The position numbers and the translations under genes were made by a program. A model generated the notes under the pieces. That model was not told the DNA's origin. It searched no databases and worked only from the letters and a program-made list of their open reading frames with translations. A stretch of 64,000 bases of DNA from Paracoccus amoyensis (GTDB taxonomy: Bacteria; Pseudomonadota; Alphaproteobacteria; Rhodobacterales; Rhodobacteraceae), in NCBI RefSeq assembly GCF_014490725.1, contig NZ_JACOQL010000002.1, positions 558,001-622,000 on the forward strand, given 5' to 3'. Below are positions 10,863 through 18,974 of this stretch, piece by piece (position 1 is the stretch's first letter; each line of letters starts with the position of its first letter).

Positions 10863-12251
10863 ATGGAAGTCGTTCTTCTTTTTGTCCTGATCATCGGTCT
10901 GATGTTGGTCGGTGTGCCGATTGCAATCTCGCTTGGTCTGGCCTCCACACTGTTTCTGCTGTGGTTTTCGAACACATCCTTGGCGTCCATCGCGCAAACC
11001 CTGTATAACGCGATGGACGGGCATGCGACGCTGCTGGCGATCCCGTTCTTCATCCTTGCGTCCAGTTTCATGTCCACGGGTGGCGTGGCGCGGCGGATCA
11101 TCCGCTTTTCCATCGCCTGTGTCGGTCATTTGCCGGGCGGTCTGGCGATTGCCGGCGTGTTTGCCTGCATGCTGTTCGCGGCCCTGTCCGGGTCATCGCC
11201 TGCAACCGTGGTTGCCATCGGCTCGATCGTGATCGCGGCGATGCGGCAGGTGGGTTATACCAAGGATTTTGCGGCGGGCGTGATCTGTAACGCGGGCACA
11301 TTGGGCATTCTGATCCCGCCCTCCATCGTGATGGTCGTCTATGCCAGTGCGACCGATGTGTCAGTAGGCCGGATGTTTCTTGCCGGTGTGATCCCCGGAC
11401 TTCTGGCGGGCTTCATGTTGATGGCCGCGATTCTGTTCTTTGCCATCTGGAAGGGCATGCCGCGAGAGCCGTGGCGGGGTTGGCGCGAAATCTGGGTCAG
11501 CTTCAAAGAGGCGTTCTGGGGCCTGATGCTGATCGTCATCATCATGGTTGGCCTGTATGGCATCCCCGGGATCACCAGGGCGATCTTCACCCCGACCGAG
11601 GCCGCTGCCGTTGCTGCCGTCTGGGCCTTTATCGTGGCGATGTTCATTTACCGCGACATGGGTCCGCTGCGGGACGGTGAAACACGGATTCCGCTGTGGA
11701 AAAAACCGCAGGCGTTGATCACCGCCTTTTTCCATCCCGGCACGCGCGATGTGCTGTATGAGGCGGGCAAACTGACCATCACCCTGATGTTCATCATCGC
11801 CAATGCGCTGATTCTGAAACATGTGCTGACGGATGAACAGATCCCGCAACATATCGCCGGGGCGATGCTCGGCGCGGGCTTTGACAAGATCATGTTCCTT
11901 GTGATCGTGAACCTGATCCTGCTGATCGGCGGTCAGTTCATGGAACCGTCCGGCCTGATCCTGATCGTCGCGCCGCTGGTCTTTCCGATTGCCATCGAAC
12001 TGGGTGTCGATCCGATCCATCTGGGCATCATCATGGTCGTCAACATGGAGATCGGCATGATCACCCCGCCGGTCGGGCTGAACCTGTTCGTGACCTCGGG
12101 TGTGGCGGGCATGTCGATCATGCGCGTGGTCAAGGCGTCGTTGCCATTCCTGATGGTCCTGTTCCTCCTCCTGATCCTGATTACCTATGTGCCGTGGTTG
12201 TCGACGTGGTTGCCAACAAAGGTCATGGGGCCGGAAGTGCTGATTAAATAA
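10863..12251 (+). CDS. dctM: TRAP transporter large permease (DctM family)
   Basis: 462-residue, about 12-segment membrane protein of the DctM type, the ion-coupled transport subunit. Typical blocks are FMSTGGVARRI, LFAALSGSSPATVVAIG and TLGILIPPSIVMVVYA in the first half, and TPTEAAAVAAVWAF and MITPPVGLNLFVTSGVA in the second. The length is slightly above the usual 430 because of an insertion of about 40 residues near residue 270-310. It ends the operon, just before a strong terminator. Confidence 0.95.
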   Translation: MEVVLLFVLIIGLMLVGVPIAISLGLASTLFLLWFSNTSLASIAQTLYNAMDGHATLLAIPFFILASSFMSTGGVARRIIRFSIACVGHLPGGLAIAGVFACMLFAALSGSSPATVVAIGSIVIAAMRQVGYTKDFAAGVICNAGTLGILIPPSIVMVVYASATDVSVGRMFLAGVIPGLLAGFMLMAAILFFAIWKGMPREPWRGWREIWVSFKEAFWGLMLIVIIMVGLYGIPGITRAIFTPTEAAAVAAVWAFIVAMFIYRDMGPLRDGETRIPLWKKPQALITAFFHPGTRDVLYEAGKLTITLMFIIANALILKHVLTDEQIPQHIAGAMLGAGFDKIMFLVIVNLILLIGGQFMEPSGLILIVAPLVFPIAIELGVDPIHLGIIMVVNMEIGMITPPVGLNLFVTSGVAGMSIMRVVKASLPFLMVLFLLLILITYVPWLSTWLPTKVMGPEVLIK

Positions 12252-12258
12252 CGCAAAA

Positions 12259-12286
12259 AGCCCGCCGGAATGGCGGGCTTTTTTTG
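12259..12286 (+). terminator. Rho-independent terminator of the TRAP operon
   Basis: Stem AAGCCCGCC / GGCGGGCTT with a GGAAT loop region, followed by a run of seven T. It starts eight bases after the dctM stop codon. Confidence 0.93.
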
Positions 12287-12333
12287 GTGGCTGCAGGCAA
12301 TGGCAACGGACCAAGCCTCGGCAGAATGCCGGG

Positions 12334-12528
12334 CTATGTCAGGTGCAAAATCATATCCCAACGATCCAGACCGGGGCGATAACCATCCGGCGTGACATGC
12401 ACCGTCAGGCGATCACATTTCCCTGATATTCGATGACGGCATATGGGCGCCTGCGAACGGGCGCGTCCAGAAAGTCCAGAAAGGCGCTTCGATCTTTGCG
12501 GGCAAACACCGAAAGACACGCTGCGCGA
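12334..12528 (-). pseudogene. Possible frameshifted gene remnant
   Basis: Two overlapping minus-strand frames here look coding-like but neither has a convincing start. One reads GTG at 12509 to TGA at 12405 and ends RRRPYAVIEYQGNVIA. The neighbouring frame continues from about the same place with DRLTVHVTPDGYRPGLDRWD and stops at 12334. A single-base shift near 12405-12420 would join them into one product of 55-65 residues. It lies just downstream of the DUF1127 gene. I do not recognise the family, and chance in GC-rich DNA remains possible. Confidence 0.3.
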
Positions 12529-12756
12529 TCAGTAATACAGTGCCCCGAAGATGCGCCGGAGTTCGCCTTCGCGGGTCAGACCGCGGGCCGCCAGTTCTGC
12601 GTCACTGGTTGCATTCAGGCGACGGACGGCCTTGGCGCGTGGGCTGCTTTCAGCCAAGCGGATCAGAAAACCGCCAATTGCACGGAACGGAGCAGTAAAA
12701 CCCCACCGAACGCCGTCAGCAAAACCGGAATTATTCAATGTTGCGGTTCGTGCCAT
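12529..12756 (-). CDS. DUF1127 small basic protein
   Basis: 75-residue protein whose C-terminal half (AVRRLNATSDAELAARGLTR) is the arginine-rich DUF1127/YjiS motif. Small DUF1127 proteins in alphaproteobacteria have been linked to RNA turnover and to phosphate and stress responses. The start at 12756 is set by AAGGAG seven bases upstream; an in-frame ATG eight codons earlier lacks a ribosome site. It is the last intact gene on the minus strand of this segment. Confidence 0.86.
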   Translation of the reverse strand: MARTATLNNSGFADGVRWGFTAPFRAIGGFLIRLAESSPRAKAVRRLNATSDAELAARGLTREGELRRIFGALYY

Positions 12757-12923
12757 TTGGAAACTCCTTGTGCCCTTCACAGGTGGTTTCCTCCCCTAAG
12801 GGCAATATGGCAGCGGATCGCGGCGGGGGACAAGGCACAAGCCCGCAGCTCCGGGTTGCGTCTGGTGCAAGGCTCTGTGCCAAACTATTGGTCAATCAGT
12901 CCAATCCGGGGGCGATAGGCAAC

Positions 12924-13406
12924 TCAGCCTTTGTTCTCGAACGCTGCGCGCATGGTTGCGATGTCCAGTTTTTTCATCTTGTACATCGCCTGACGCGCAC
13001 GCTCGGCCGCCTCGGCATCGTCCGAGAAGTTCATCTCGATCACCGCGCGGGGCGTGATCTGCCAGGACAGACCCCATCGGTCGATCAGCCAACCGCATTG
13101 GCTTTCCTGGCCACCGTCAGCCGTCAGCGCATTCCACAACCGGTCGGTTTCGGCCTGATCGTCCGTCAGAACGGAAATCGAGGCCGCAGGTGACAGTGTG
13201 AAATCCGGACCGCCGTTCAGGATCATGTAGGGAGTTCCTGCAAGGTGGAAGTTGACGACCAGCGCGGGAACGTCGTCGCCCTGAAAACCTGCCGTGTTTT
13301 CGATGGCGCTGTTTGGGATCAGATTGGTGTAGAACGTGGCGGCGGCGACGCCGTCCTTTTCCATCCACAGGCAGGTTCGGACCGCATGGTTGCTGATCGC
13401 GGGCAT
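12924..13406 (-). CDS. VOC family protein, PhnB-like
   Basis: 160-residue single-domain protein of the vicinal-oxygen-chelate superfamily, PhnB/3-demethylubiquinone-methyltransferase-like branch. Indicators are TCLWMEKDGVAAATFYTNLI at the start and the core GGQESQCGWLIDRWGLSWQI, where GW.DRWG..WQ is the signature of this branch. The reaction cannot be assigned. AAAGGA lies upstream of the ATG. It is the last gene of the divergent VOC/GST/DUF1428 run. Confidence 0.88.
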   Translation of the reverse strand: MPAISNHAVRTCLWMEKDGVAAATFYTNLIPNSAIENTAGFQGDDVPALVVNFHLAGTPYMILNGGPDFTLSPAASISVLTDDQAETDRLWNALTADGGQESQCGWLIDRWGLSWQITPRAVIEMNFSDDAEAAERARQAMYKMKKLDIATMRAAFENKG

Positions 13407-13523
13407 GGGATGTCCTTTCGATTGTTGGTGATTGCTGGGTTTCTGTTACCAGATCATTCTGCATATCGGTGGATATCGGCTGTGGCTTCGTCGAATTTTG
13501 ACAGCAGCCGATTGACTGCCAGA

Positions 13524-13904
13524 TCAAGAGTTTTCGGATTGATCCTTGCCGGATTTTCGCACCAGAAGCACAACCCCCGCCGGGTCCGATGTCCAGTGGC
13601 CGGTCACGCTGTCCAGCGGCTCCAGCTCATCGCGCGGCGGGCTGCCAAGTGCCGCCAATGCAGAGCTTGGGTCGTCGCTGAACAGTTCCAGCCAGACATC
13701 GACCTGTGATTGATGCGGCACCCTGTCGATCCACAAGGTAAAGCCGTTGAAGTCAAAGCCGGTGCTGCTCTCCAGCTCTCGGGTGACGCTCAGGCCGATT
13801 TTATCGCGGTAGAATGCAACCGTGTCAGCCCATTTGTGCAGGGGAACCTTGATCGCAATGTTCTGGCCGGGACGGATGGCGTGGGGCGGTTTGTGATCGT
13901 TCAT
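13524..13904 (-). CDS. VOC (glyoxalase-like) family protein
   Basis: 126-residue single-domain protein. The beta-alpha-beta start NIAIKVPLHKWADTVAFYRDKIGL and the internal FNGFTLWIDRVP fit the glyoxalase/bleomycin-resistance fold. The metal-ligand pattern is incomplete on inspection, so a resistance or binding role is as likely as catalysis. GAGGAT precedes the ATG. It lies between two other VOC genes on the same strand. Confidence 0.82.
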   Translation of the reverse strand: MNDHKPPHAIRPGQNIAIKVPLHKWADTVAFYRDKIGLSVTRELESSTGFDFNGFTLWIDRVPHQSQVDVWLELFSDDPSSALAALGSPPRDELEPLDSVTGHWTSDPAGVVLLVRKSGKDQSENS

Positions 13905-13966
13905 CAGATATCCTCAGTTTCAGCAGGGAAACGCGGCCGGGTCCGGGTGGCCCGGCCCCACGCGCG

Positions 13967-14773
13967 TTATTTTTCGGGGCCGACAATGGCGAAGGCTGCC
14001 CCCTGCGGGTCTGCGCCGATGGCGATCCAGGCCGGACCCGGAACCTCTTGTGGGCCGACGTAAATCTGACCGCCTGCGGCCTTGATGGCGTCAATTTTGG
14101 TGGCGACGCTGCCATCGACACCGAAATAGGGAAGCCAAGCCGGCACGGGGGCGTTTCCTTGCGGTTGAATCGCGCCGATATCTTTGCCGTCGTGGCGGAT
14201 CAATTGGTATGTGCCCATGTCACCCATGTCACCCATGTCCATCGCATCGCCCTTGGTCCAGCCGAACAGCTTGGAATAGAACGCATAGGCAGCCTCGGGA
14301 TCGGGCGTCATCAGTTCATTCCAGTTGCCATGCCCTGCCTTCTGCTGGTCAAAAGCACCTTCACCAGCATTGGCCTTGGCGCGGTCGGCCTCGCTCATCT
14401 GGCTCATGTCGGCTTGCAGGATGCCAAAGACAGCGCCTTGCGGGTCGGCGACGATGGCAAAGCGGCCGGTGCCGGGGATGTCGGCCGGTTCCTTATAGAT
14501 CCTACCGCCCGCCGCCCTGATATCCGCCGTTGTCCTGTCGCAATCATCGACGGCGAAATAGATCACCCAGTTCGGTGGATGCTCGCCTTCCTGATCGGCA
14601 TTCGACATCAGCCCCGCAACCATCCCGTCGCCCATCTTGGCGAGGTGATATTCGAAGCCTTCCATTCCGGAGTCAGCGACGTTCCAGCCGAGGATCTTGC
14701 GATAGAATTCTCCGGCCTTGTCGAGATCGGTTGTGCCTAGTTCATACCAACAGGGATTTCCGTGATAGCTCAT
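13967..14773 (-). CDS. Two-domain VOC family protein
   Basis: 268 residues made of two tandem VOC domains. The first begins CWYELGTTDLDKAGEFYRKI and the second WNELMTPDPEAAYAFYSKLF, and each ends with a DPQGA(V/A)F motif. This architecture is common in hydroxylase-like VOC proteins of actinomycetes and proteobacteria whose substrates are unknown. The start at 14773 follows GAGGAGAG. A short tandem MGD repeat (three units) in the second domain is encoded by an almost perfect 9-base repeat at 14214-14240. Confidence 0.9.
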   Translation of the reverse strand: MSYHGNPCWYELGTTDLDKAGEFYRKILGWNVADSGMEGFEYHLAKMGDGMVAGLMSNADQEGEHPPNWVIYFAVDDCDRTTADIRAAGGRIYKEPADIPGTGRFAIVADPQGAVFGILQADMSQMSEADRAKANAGEGAFDQQKAGHGNWNELMTPDPEAAYAFYSKLFGWTKGDAMDMGDMGDMGTYQLIRHDGKDIGAIQPQGNAPVPAWLPYFGVDGSVATKIDAIKAAGGQIYVGPQEVPGPAWIAIGADPQGAAFAIVGPEK

Positions 14774-14783
14774 GGCTCTCTCC

Positions 14784-15455
14784 TCAATTTGCTTTGGCGG
14801 CATCTGCCGCCGTCCAATGCGCCATGTGGTCCTGCATGGCTTTCGCAAAGGCCGGCCGTGCCGTGGCGCGTTCGACATAATCCGTCAGCGCGGGAAAATT
14901 GTTCAGCGCCCCGGAATCCTGAAGCACTCGCAGGACATCGACCATGATGATATCGGCGGCACTGAAATCGCCCGCGATCCATTCGCGATCCGCCATCAGC
15001 ATTTCCAACGCGGCAAGGCGACTGTTCATGAACTTCAGCATATGCGCCTCTAGCTCGGCCGAGGCGGGTGGGCCGAAAATCTGCGGCAGATCCTTGGACA
15101 TTTGCGTATTCATCCAGTTGCTGACGGACGGTTCGACACTGTTCAGCGCAGCGATGACCCACTGAGTGATTTCAGTCCGTTTTTCCGGCGGCAGCAGGGG
15201 CGTGCCCTCGGCCAGATGCAAGGCGATGGCGCCCGTTTCAAACAGCGTCACATCGCCGTCTTCGATCATGGGCACCTGTGCAAAGGGTTGCATCGCCCTG
15301 TGAGCATCACTTTTGGGGTTCACCGGAACGGTTGCGATGTCGTAGCTGCGTCCTGTTTCCTCGGCTGCCCATCGCGCGCGCAAGTCACGCACGAAACCGC
15401 GAGGAAATTCTGGCAGCCAGTCATAGGTGTAGATCGTCAGTTTCCGAGCGGTCAT
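14784..15455 (-). CDS. Glutathione S-transferase family protein
   Basis: 223-residue protein with an N-terminal thioredoxin-like domain (PFAQVPMIEDGDVTLFETGAIALHL, including the cis-proline V-P and the glutathione-contacting ETGAI) and an all-helical C-terminal domain (FSAADIIMVDVLRVLQDSG). It would conjugate or reduce substrates with glutathione in the cytoplasm. GGAG lies upstream of the ATG, and only ten bases separate its stop from the start of the two-domain VOC gene, so the two are co-transcribed. Confidence 0.92.
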   Translation of the reverse strand: MTARKLTIYTYDWLPEFPRGFVRDLRARWAAEETGRSYDIATVPVNPKSDAHRAMQPFAQVPMIEDGDVTLFETGAIALHLAEGTPLLPPEKRTEITQWVIAALNSVEPSVSNWMNTQMSKDLPQIFGPPASAELEAHMLKFMNSRLAALEMLMADREWIAGDFSAADIIMVDVLRVLQDSGALNNFPALTDYVERATARPAFAKAMQDHMAHWTAADAAKAN

Positions 15456-15528
15456 CTGCTTTCTCCGGTCTGACTCCGACGCAGTCTACGCCACGCCGGA
15501 AAAAAGGGTGGAAAAAAGGGGTGGATTG

Positions 15529-16251
15529 TCAGGCTTTGGTGGAATCGAAGATGTTTTCGAAACCGCCCCACATCATGCGCATGCCGTCAAAGGGCATTTC
15601 GGGCATCGGCTGGCCGTCCATCTCGGCCTCCATTTTCTTGCTGGCTTCTTCGCAGGTGGCGCGGTCCGGCCAGGCGGTCCAGCTGAACAGGACGGCCTCA
15701 CCCTCTTTGGCCTTGGTCGCGCGATAGAAATCGGTCTGCTTGCCATGAGGAACGTCCGCGCCCCAGTTTTCGGCAATGCCAAGGCAGCCGAACTTCTCGA
15801 ACATGCCCCAGGCATCCCGCGCCATCTCTTCGTAGGCGGTCTTGTTCGTTTCAGGAACAGCCAGCAGGAAGCCCTGATAATAGGGCGCGCCGGCGGTCTT
15901 GCCTGCTTCCATCACCGGATCAAAGCCGCCAAAGATCATGCGGCTGCCATCAAAGGGCATCTCGCCCATGGCGGCCATGTCAGGGTCGTTCTGCATCTCG
16001 GCCCAGGCCTTGTCGGCTGTGGCCCGGTCGGGCCATTCCAGCCAGCTGAAAACCACGGTCTCGTCGTCCTTGGCATTCACCGCGCCCTGAAAGTCGGTGA
16101 CTTTCCCCTTGGGCGTATCGACCCCCCAGTTTTCGATCATGCGGGTGGCGCCGTATTTTTGCATCATCGGCCATGCGACCTGAAGATGGTCCATATATTT
16201 CTGGCGATTGGCGGTCGGAACGGCTGCGACCATGCCTGTGTAATAGGTCAT
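15529..16251 (-). CDS. Duplicated DUF1428 protein
   Basis: 240 residues made of two copies of the YbaA/DUF1428 fold, a dimeric alpha-beta barrel. Copy 1 begins YYTGMVAAVPTANRQKYMDH and copy 2 YYQGFLLAVPETNKTAYEEM, and both contain ENWG.D.P.GK.TDF and end MPFDG.RM. Single-domain homologues of about 120 residues are usual, so this is an in-frame tandem fusion. The function is unknown. The start at 16251 is preferred over 16287 because GGGAGAG precedes it. It is the first gene of the minus-strand run opposite the HxlR regulator. Confidence 0.9.
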   Translation of the reverse strand: MTYYTGMVAAVPTANRQKYMDHLQVAWPMMQKYGATRMIENWGVDTPKGKVTDFQGAVNAKDDETVVFSWLEWPDRATADKAWAEMQNDPDMAAMGEMPFDGSRMIFGGFDPVMEAGKTAGAPYYQGFLLAVPETNKTAYEEMARDAWGMFEKFGCLGIAENWGADVPHGKQTDFYRATKAKEGEAVLFSWTAWPDRATCEEASKKMEAEMDGQPMPEMPFDGMRMMWGGFENIFDSTKA

Positions 16252-16353
16252 CTCGATCTCTCCCATTCTGCGGTGCAAGGGATGCATCGCATCTTGTCTC
16301 CGAATCGGACTATCTCACTTGCAGTAGCAAAAAACAACTGTTAGTATTTAAAT

Positions 16354-17019
16354 ATGACTAGGCATGGCGAAAATCCGCGTTTGCGATATGACGAAGGTTG
16401 TCTGGCAGCCCATGCGCTGAACCTGATCGGGGATCGCTGGGCGCTGCTGGTGGTGCGCGAACTGATGTTCGCGACGAAGCGGTTTCAGACGCTGCGGGCC
16501 GGGATGCCGGGCATTTCGGCCAGCGTGCTGACAGCACGTCTGGCACAGTTGCGTGACGCTGGTGTGATCGCGCATGACGAAAAGCTGGGCCTCTATGCGC
16601 TGACCGATGCGGGGCGCGCATTGCTGCCGGTGTTAGAGGCTTTGTGCCGCTGGGCGCTGATCGTGCCGGGGCATGACCATACCAAATTCATCAGTCCATC
16701 GGCGCTGATGGTCTCGATGGGGGTCGGCCTTGCTGCTGAACCTGAGATTGGTCGCGTCGCGCTGGCCGGGTTCGATTTCGGGGTCGAGGCGTTTCAGATG
16801 CGGGTCGCCGAGGGGCGCGTCGAAACGGTTGCGGTCAAAACCCCCAATACGCCGTTTGTCCTGAAAGGTAACGGAAATACGCTGGCGATTGCGGTCTATG
16901 GGACCGTGTCGCTGACGACGCTGGTTTCCGAGGGTGTTGTCGGGGTGACCGGTGACATGGCAAGGGCGCAGGAATTTGTTGATCTGTTTTGGCTGGATAA
17001 ACGATCTGCGGTCGCGTGA
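16354..17019 (+). CDS. HxlR family transcriptional regulator
   Basis: 221 residues. The first half is an HxlR winged helix (ALNLIGDRWALLVVRELMF...RFQTLRAGMPGISASVLTARL), and the second half of about 115 residues is an SCP2/sterol-carrier-like extension seen in some HxlR regulators. HxlR proteins typically sense reactive electrophiles or quinones and control divergent neighbours. Here the divergent DUF1428-GST-VOC run, 102 bases away, is the obvious target. The ribosome site is weak. Confidence 0.9.
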   Translation: MTRHGENPRLRYDEGCLAAHALNLIGDRWALLVVRELMFATKRFQTLRAGMPGISASVLTARLAQLRDAGVIAHDEKLGLYALTDAGRALLPVLEALCRWALIVPGHDHTKFISPSALMVSMGVGLAAEPEIGRVALAGFDFGVEAFQMRVAEGRVETVAVKTPNTPFVLKGNGNTLAIAVYGTVSLTTLVSEGVVGVTGDMARAQEFVDLFWLDKRSAVA

Positions 17020-17165
17020 CTGCGTGGATTGGTTTGGCAGCCGCGCAAAGCGCAGATCACAACCACATGATTTTTGATAATTCGTCCGAATATTTCATGG
17101 CTGAACGAAACGGTTTTGCGCCTGGTCGGGTTAATAGCTTACAAAACCTGGAAAGGATTGCAGAT

Positions 17166-17651
17166 ATGAAAAACCTTTACCTCTCGACCGCTATGATCCT
17201 GTCGCTGGGCGGCGCTGCTGTTGCGCAAACCGCGACGACCGAGGCTCCGGCTGATGCAACTGCCCCTGCGGCTACGGCTGCGGCCAGCAATCCCGGCGAG
17301 GCGATGGAAACCGGTCTGCTGCGCGCGTCGGCGCTGGAAGGCGTTGACGTTTACACCATTGATGCAACCGGCCAGACCACCTGGGACGATGGCGTTGCCT
17401 ATACCGAGATTGATACCAACTGGGACAAGATCGGCGAAATCGAGGATCTGGTTCTTGATGCCAATGGGGACGTTGTCGGCGCAATCGCCGAGGTCGGCGG
17501 TTTCCTGGGTCTGGGCGAAAAAGAAGTCGTCCTGAAGCCGGAAGAAGTCGGCTATGTCGTGACGGCTGACAAAATTGCGGTTGTGTCCGGGCTGAGCAAA
17601 GAAGCCTTGGAGCAGCGTGAGGAAATAGCAGAAGAGCTGCGCGGAGATTAA
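17166..17651 (+). CDS. Exported PRC-barrel domain protein
   Basis: 161-residue protein with a signal peptide (MKNLYLSTAMILSLGGAAVAQ, cleavage after AVA or AQT), an Ala/Thr/Pro-rich linker to about residue 45, then a PRC-barrel-like domain (WDKIGEIEDLVLDANGDVVGAIAEVGGFLGLGEKEVVL). Proteins of this layout are common in Rhodobacteraceae envelopes; their role is unknown. AAAGGA precedes the ATG at 17166. It is followed by its own terminator. Confidence 0.88.
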   Translation: MKNLYLSTAMILSLGGAAVAQTATTEAPADATAPAATAAASNPGEAMETGLLRASALEGVDVYTIDATGQTTWDDGVAYTEIDTNWDKIGEIEDLVLDANGDVVGAIAEVGGFLGLGEKEVVLKPEEVGYVVTADKIAVVSGLSKEALEQREEIAEELRGD

Positions 17652-17679
17652 TCTGCGTCAGAATTTCTGATACATCAGG

Positions 17680-17710
17680 CGCCCCGAAGAAATTCGGGGC
17701 GTTCTTGTTT
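17680..17710 (+). terminator. Rho-independent terminator after the PRC-barrel gene
   Basis: Nine-base perfect stem CGCCCCGAA (17680-17688) / TTCGGGGCG (17693-17701) with a GAAA loop, followed by TTCTTGTTT. Confidence 0.85.
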
Positions 17711-17785
17711 GAAACGCAGGTGAAGATGTCTTATCTGGCGGCGCAGACTTACTGCGCCACGTCACCCGCGATCATGGAAGGTGCG

Positions 17786-18940
17786 ATGACAAATTCAAAG
17801 ACCGTATGGCAAAACCCAGCCGAAATCATTCGCGAAACGCAGCCGGAAAATCCGGTTCTGGTCTTTGCTCCGACCGTTCTGCAAGAACGGGCACGGACAT
17901 TTCTAGAGGGTTTTCCTGGCCTTGTAACCTACGCCGTCAAGTCGAACCCGGAAGAGGCCGTGATCCAGAATCTGGTGACCGCTGGCGTTCAGGGCTTTGA
18001 CGTCGCCTCGCCAGCCGAGATTGATCTGATCGGGCGTCTGGCCCCGCGCGCGGCGCGGCACTATCACAACCCGGTGCGATCGCAGTCCGAAATCCGGCAG
18101 GCCGTTGATGCCAAGATCCGGGCCTGGTCCGTGGACAGCATGTCCGAGCTGGAAAAACTGCTTGCCCATGTCCCGACCGAGGTTGACGGCGAAGGGGTCG
18201 AGATTTCGCCGCGCTTCAAGCTGCCGGTTCTGGGTGCGGTCTATGATTTCGGCTCAAAATTCGGGGCTGGCCCCGAATATGCCGCCGAGATGCTGAAGCT
18301 GGTCGCGGATCGCGGTTATATCCCGTCGCTGACCTTCCATCCGGGCACCCAATGCACCGACCCGATTGCGTGGGAAAGCTACATCAAGGTTGCCCGAGAA
18401 ATCTGCGACATGGCGGGTGTCCGGGCGCGTCGTCTGAATGTCGGTGGCGGTTTTCCGTCGCATCGCGTGGTCGGTGTTGAACCCGATCTGGCCTCGATCT
18501 TTGCCGAGATCGGCGACACCGTGGCCGAAGCCTTTGGCGATGACGCGCCGCTGCTGGTCTGCGAGCCGGGCCGTGGGCTGTGCGCAGATGCCTATGCGCT
18601 GATCACGCGGGTCAAGGCCGTGCGCGATGGTGCGGCGGTGTTCCTGAATGACGGCGTTTATGGCGGTCTGGCCGAATTGCCGATCATCGGCAATATCGAC
18701 CGCATCGAAGTCTTCGATCCACAAGGAAACCCTCGTCAGGGCCCCCCTGTTGGCCGGGTGATCTTTGGCCCGACCTGCGATTCCGTGGACCGTCTGCCGG
18801 GCGAACTGAGCCTGCCCGAAGATATCGCCGAAGGCGATTACGTGATTTTTCAGGGTGCCGGCGCTTACTCGGTCGTGACCAATACGCGGTTCAACGGCTT
18901 TGGCGCGTTGGGCCACGCGACTGTGATGTCACTGGCGTAA
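17786..18940 (+). CDS. Ornithine/lysine decarboxylase, PLP fold type III
   Basis: 384 residues of the eukaryote-type (alanine-racemase fold) ornithine decarboxylase family. The cofactor lysine is K52 in YAVKSN. FHPGTQC, GGGFPSH, EPGRG and the active-site CDSVD (C331, D332) are all present, so it should be active and dimeric. It converts ornithine (possibly also lysine) to putrescine (cadaverine). The start at 17786 is set by GGAAGG five bases upstream; longer in-frame starts lack one. Together with the agmatinase at 44607 it gives two routes to putrescine. Confidence 0.93.
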   Translation: MTNSKTVWQNPAEIIRETQPENPVLVFAPTVLQERARTFLEGFPGLVTYAVKSNPEEAVIQNLVTAGVQGFDVASPAEIDLIGRLAPRAARHYHNPVRSQSEIRQAVDAKIRAWSVDSMSELEKLLAHVPTEVDGEGVEISPRFKLPVLGAVYDFGSKFGAGPEYAAEMLKLVADRGYIPSLTFHPGTQCTDPIAWESYIKVAREICDMAGVRARRLNVGGGFPSHRVVGVEPDLASIFAEIGDTVAEAFGDDAPLLVCEPGRGLCADAYALITRVKAVRDGAAVFLNDGVYGGLAELPIIGNIDRIEVFDPQGNPRQGPPVGRVIFGPTCDSVDRLPGELSLPEDIAEGDYVIFQGAGAYSVVTNTRFNGFGALGHATVMSLA

Positions 18941-18974
18941 TCCTTTCGTCAGACAGAGATGCTAGGCTGGGCGG

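Noticed and set aside
9699..11129. 476-codon minus-strand open frame
   Set aside because: Opposite the TRAP operon; no domain and shadow-like composition.
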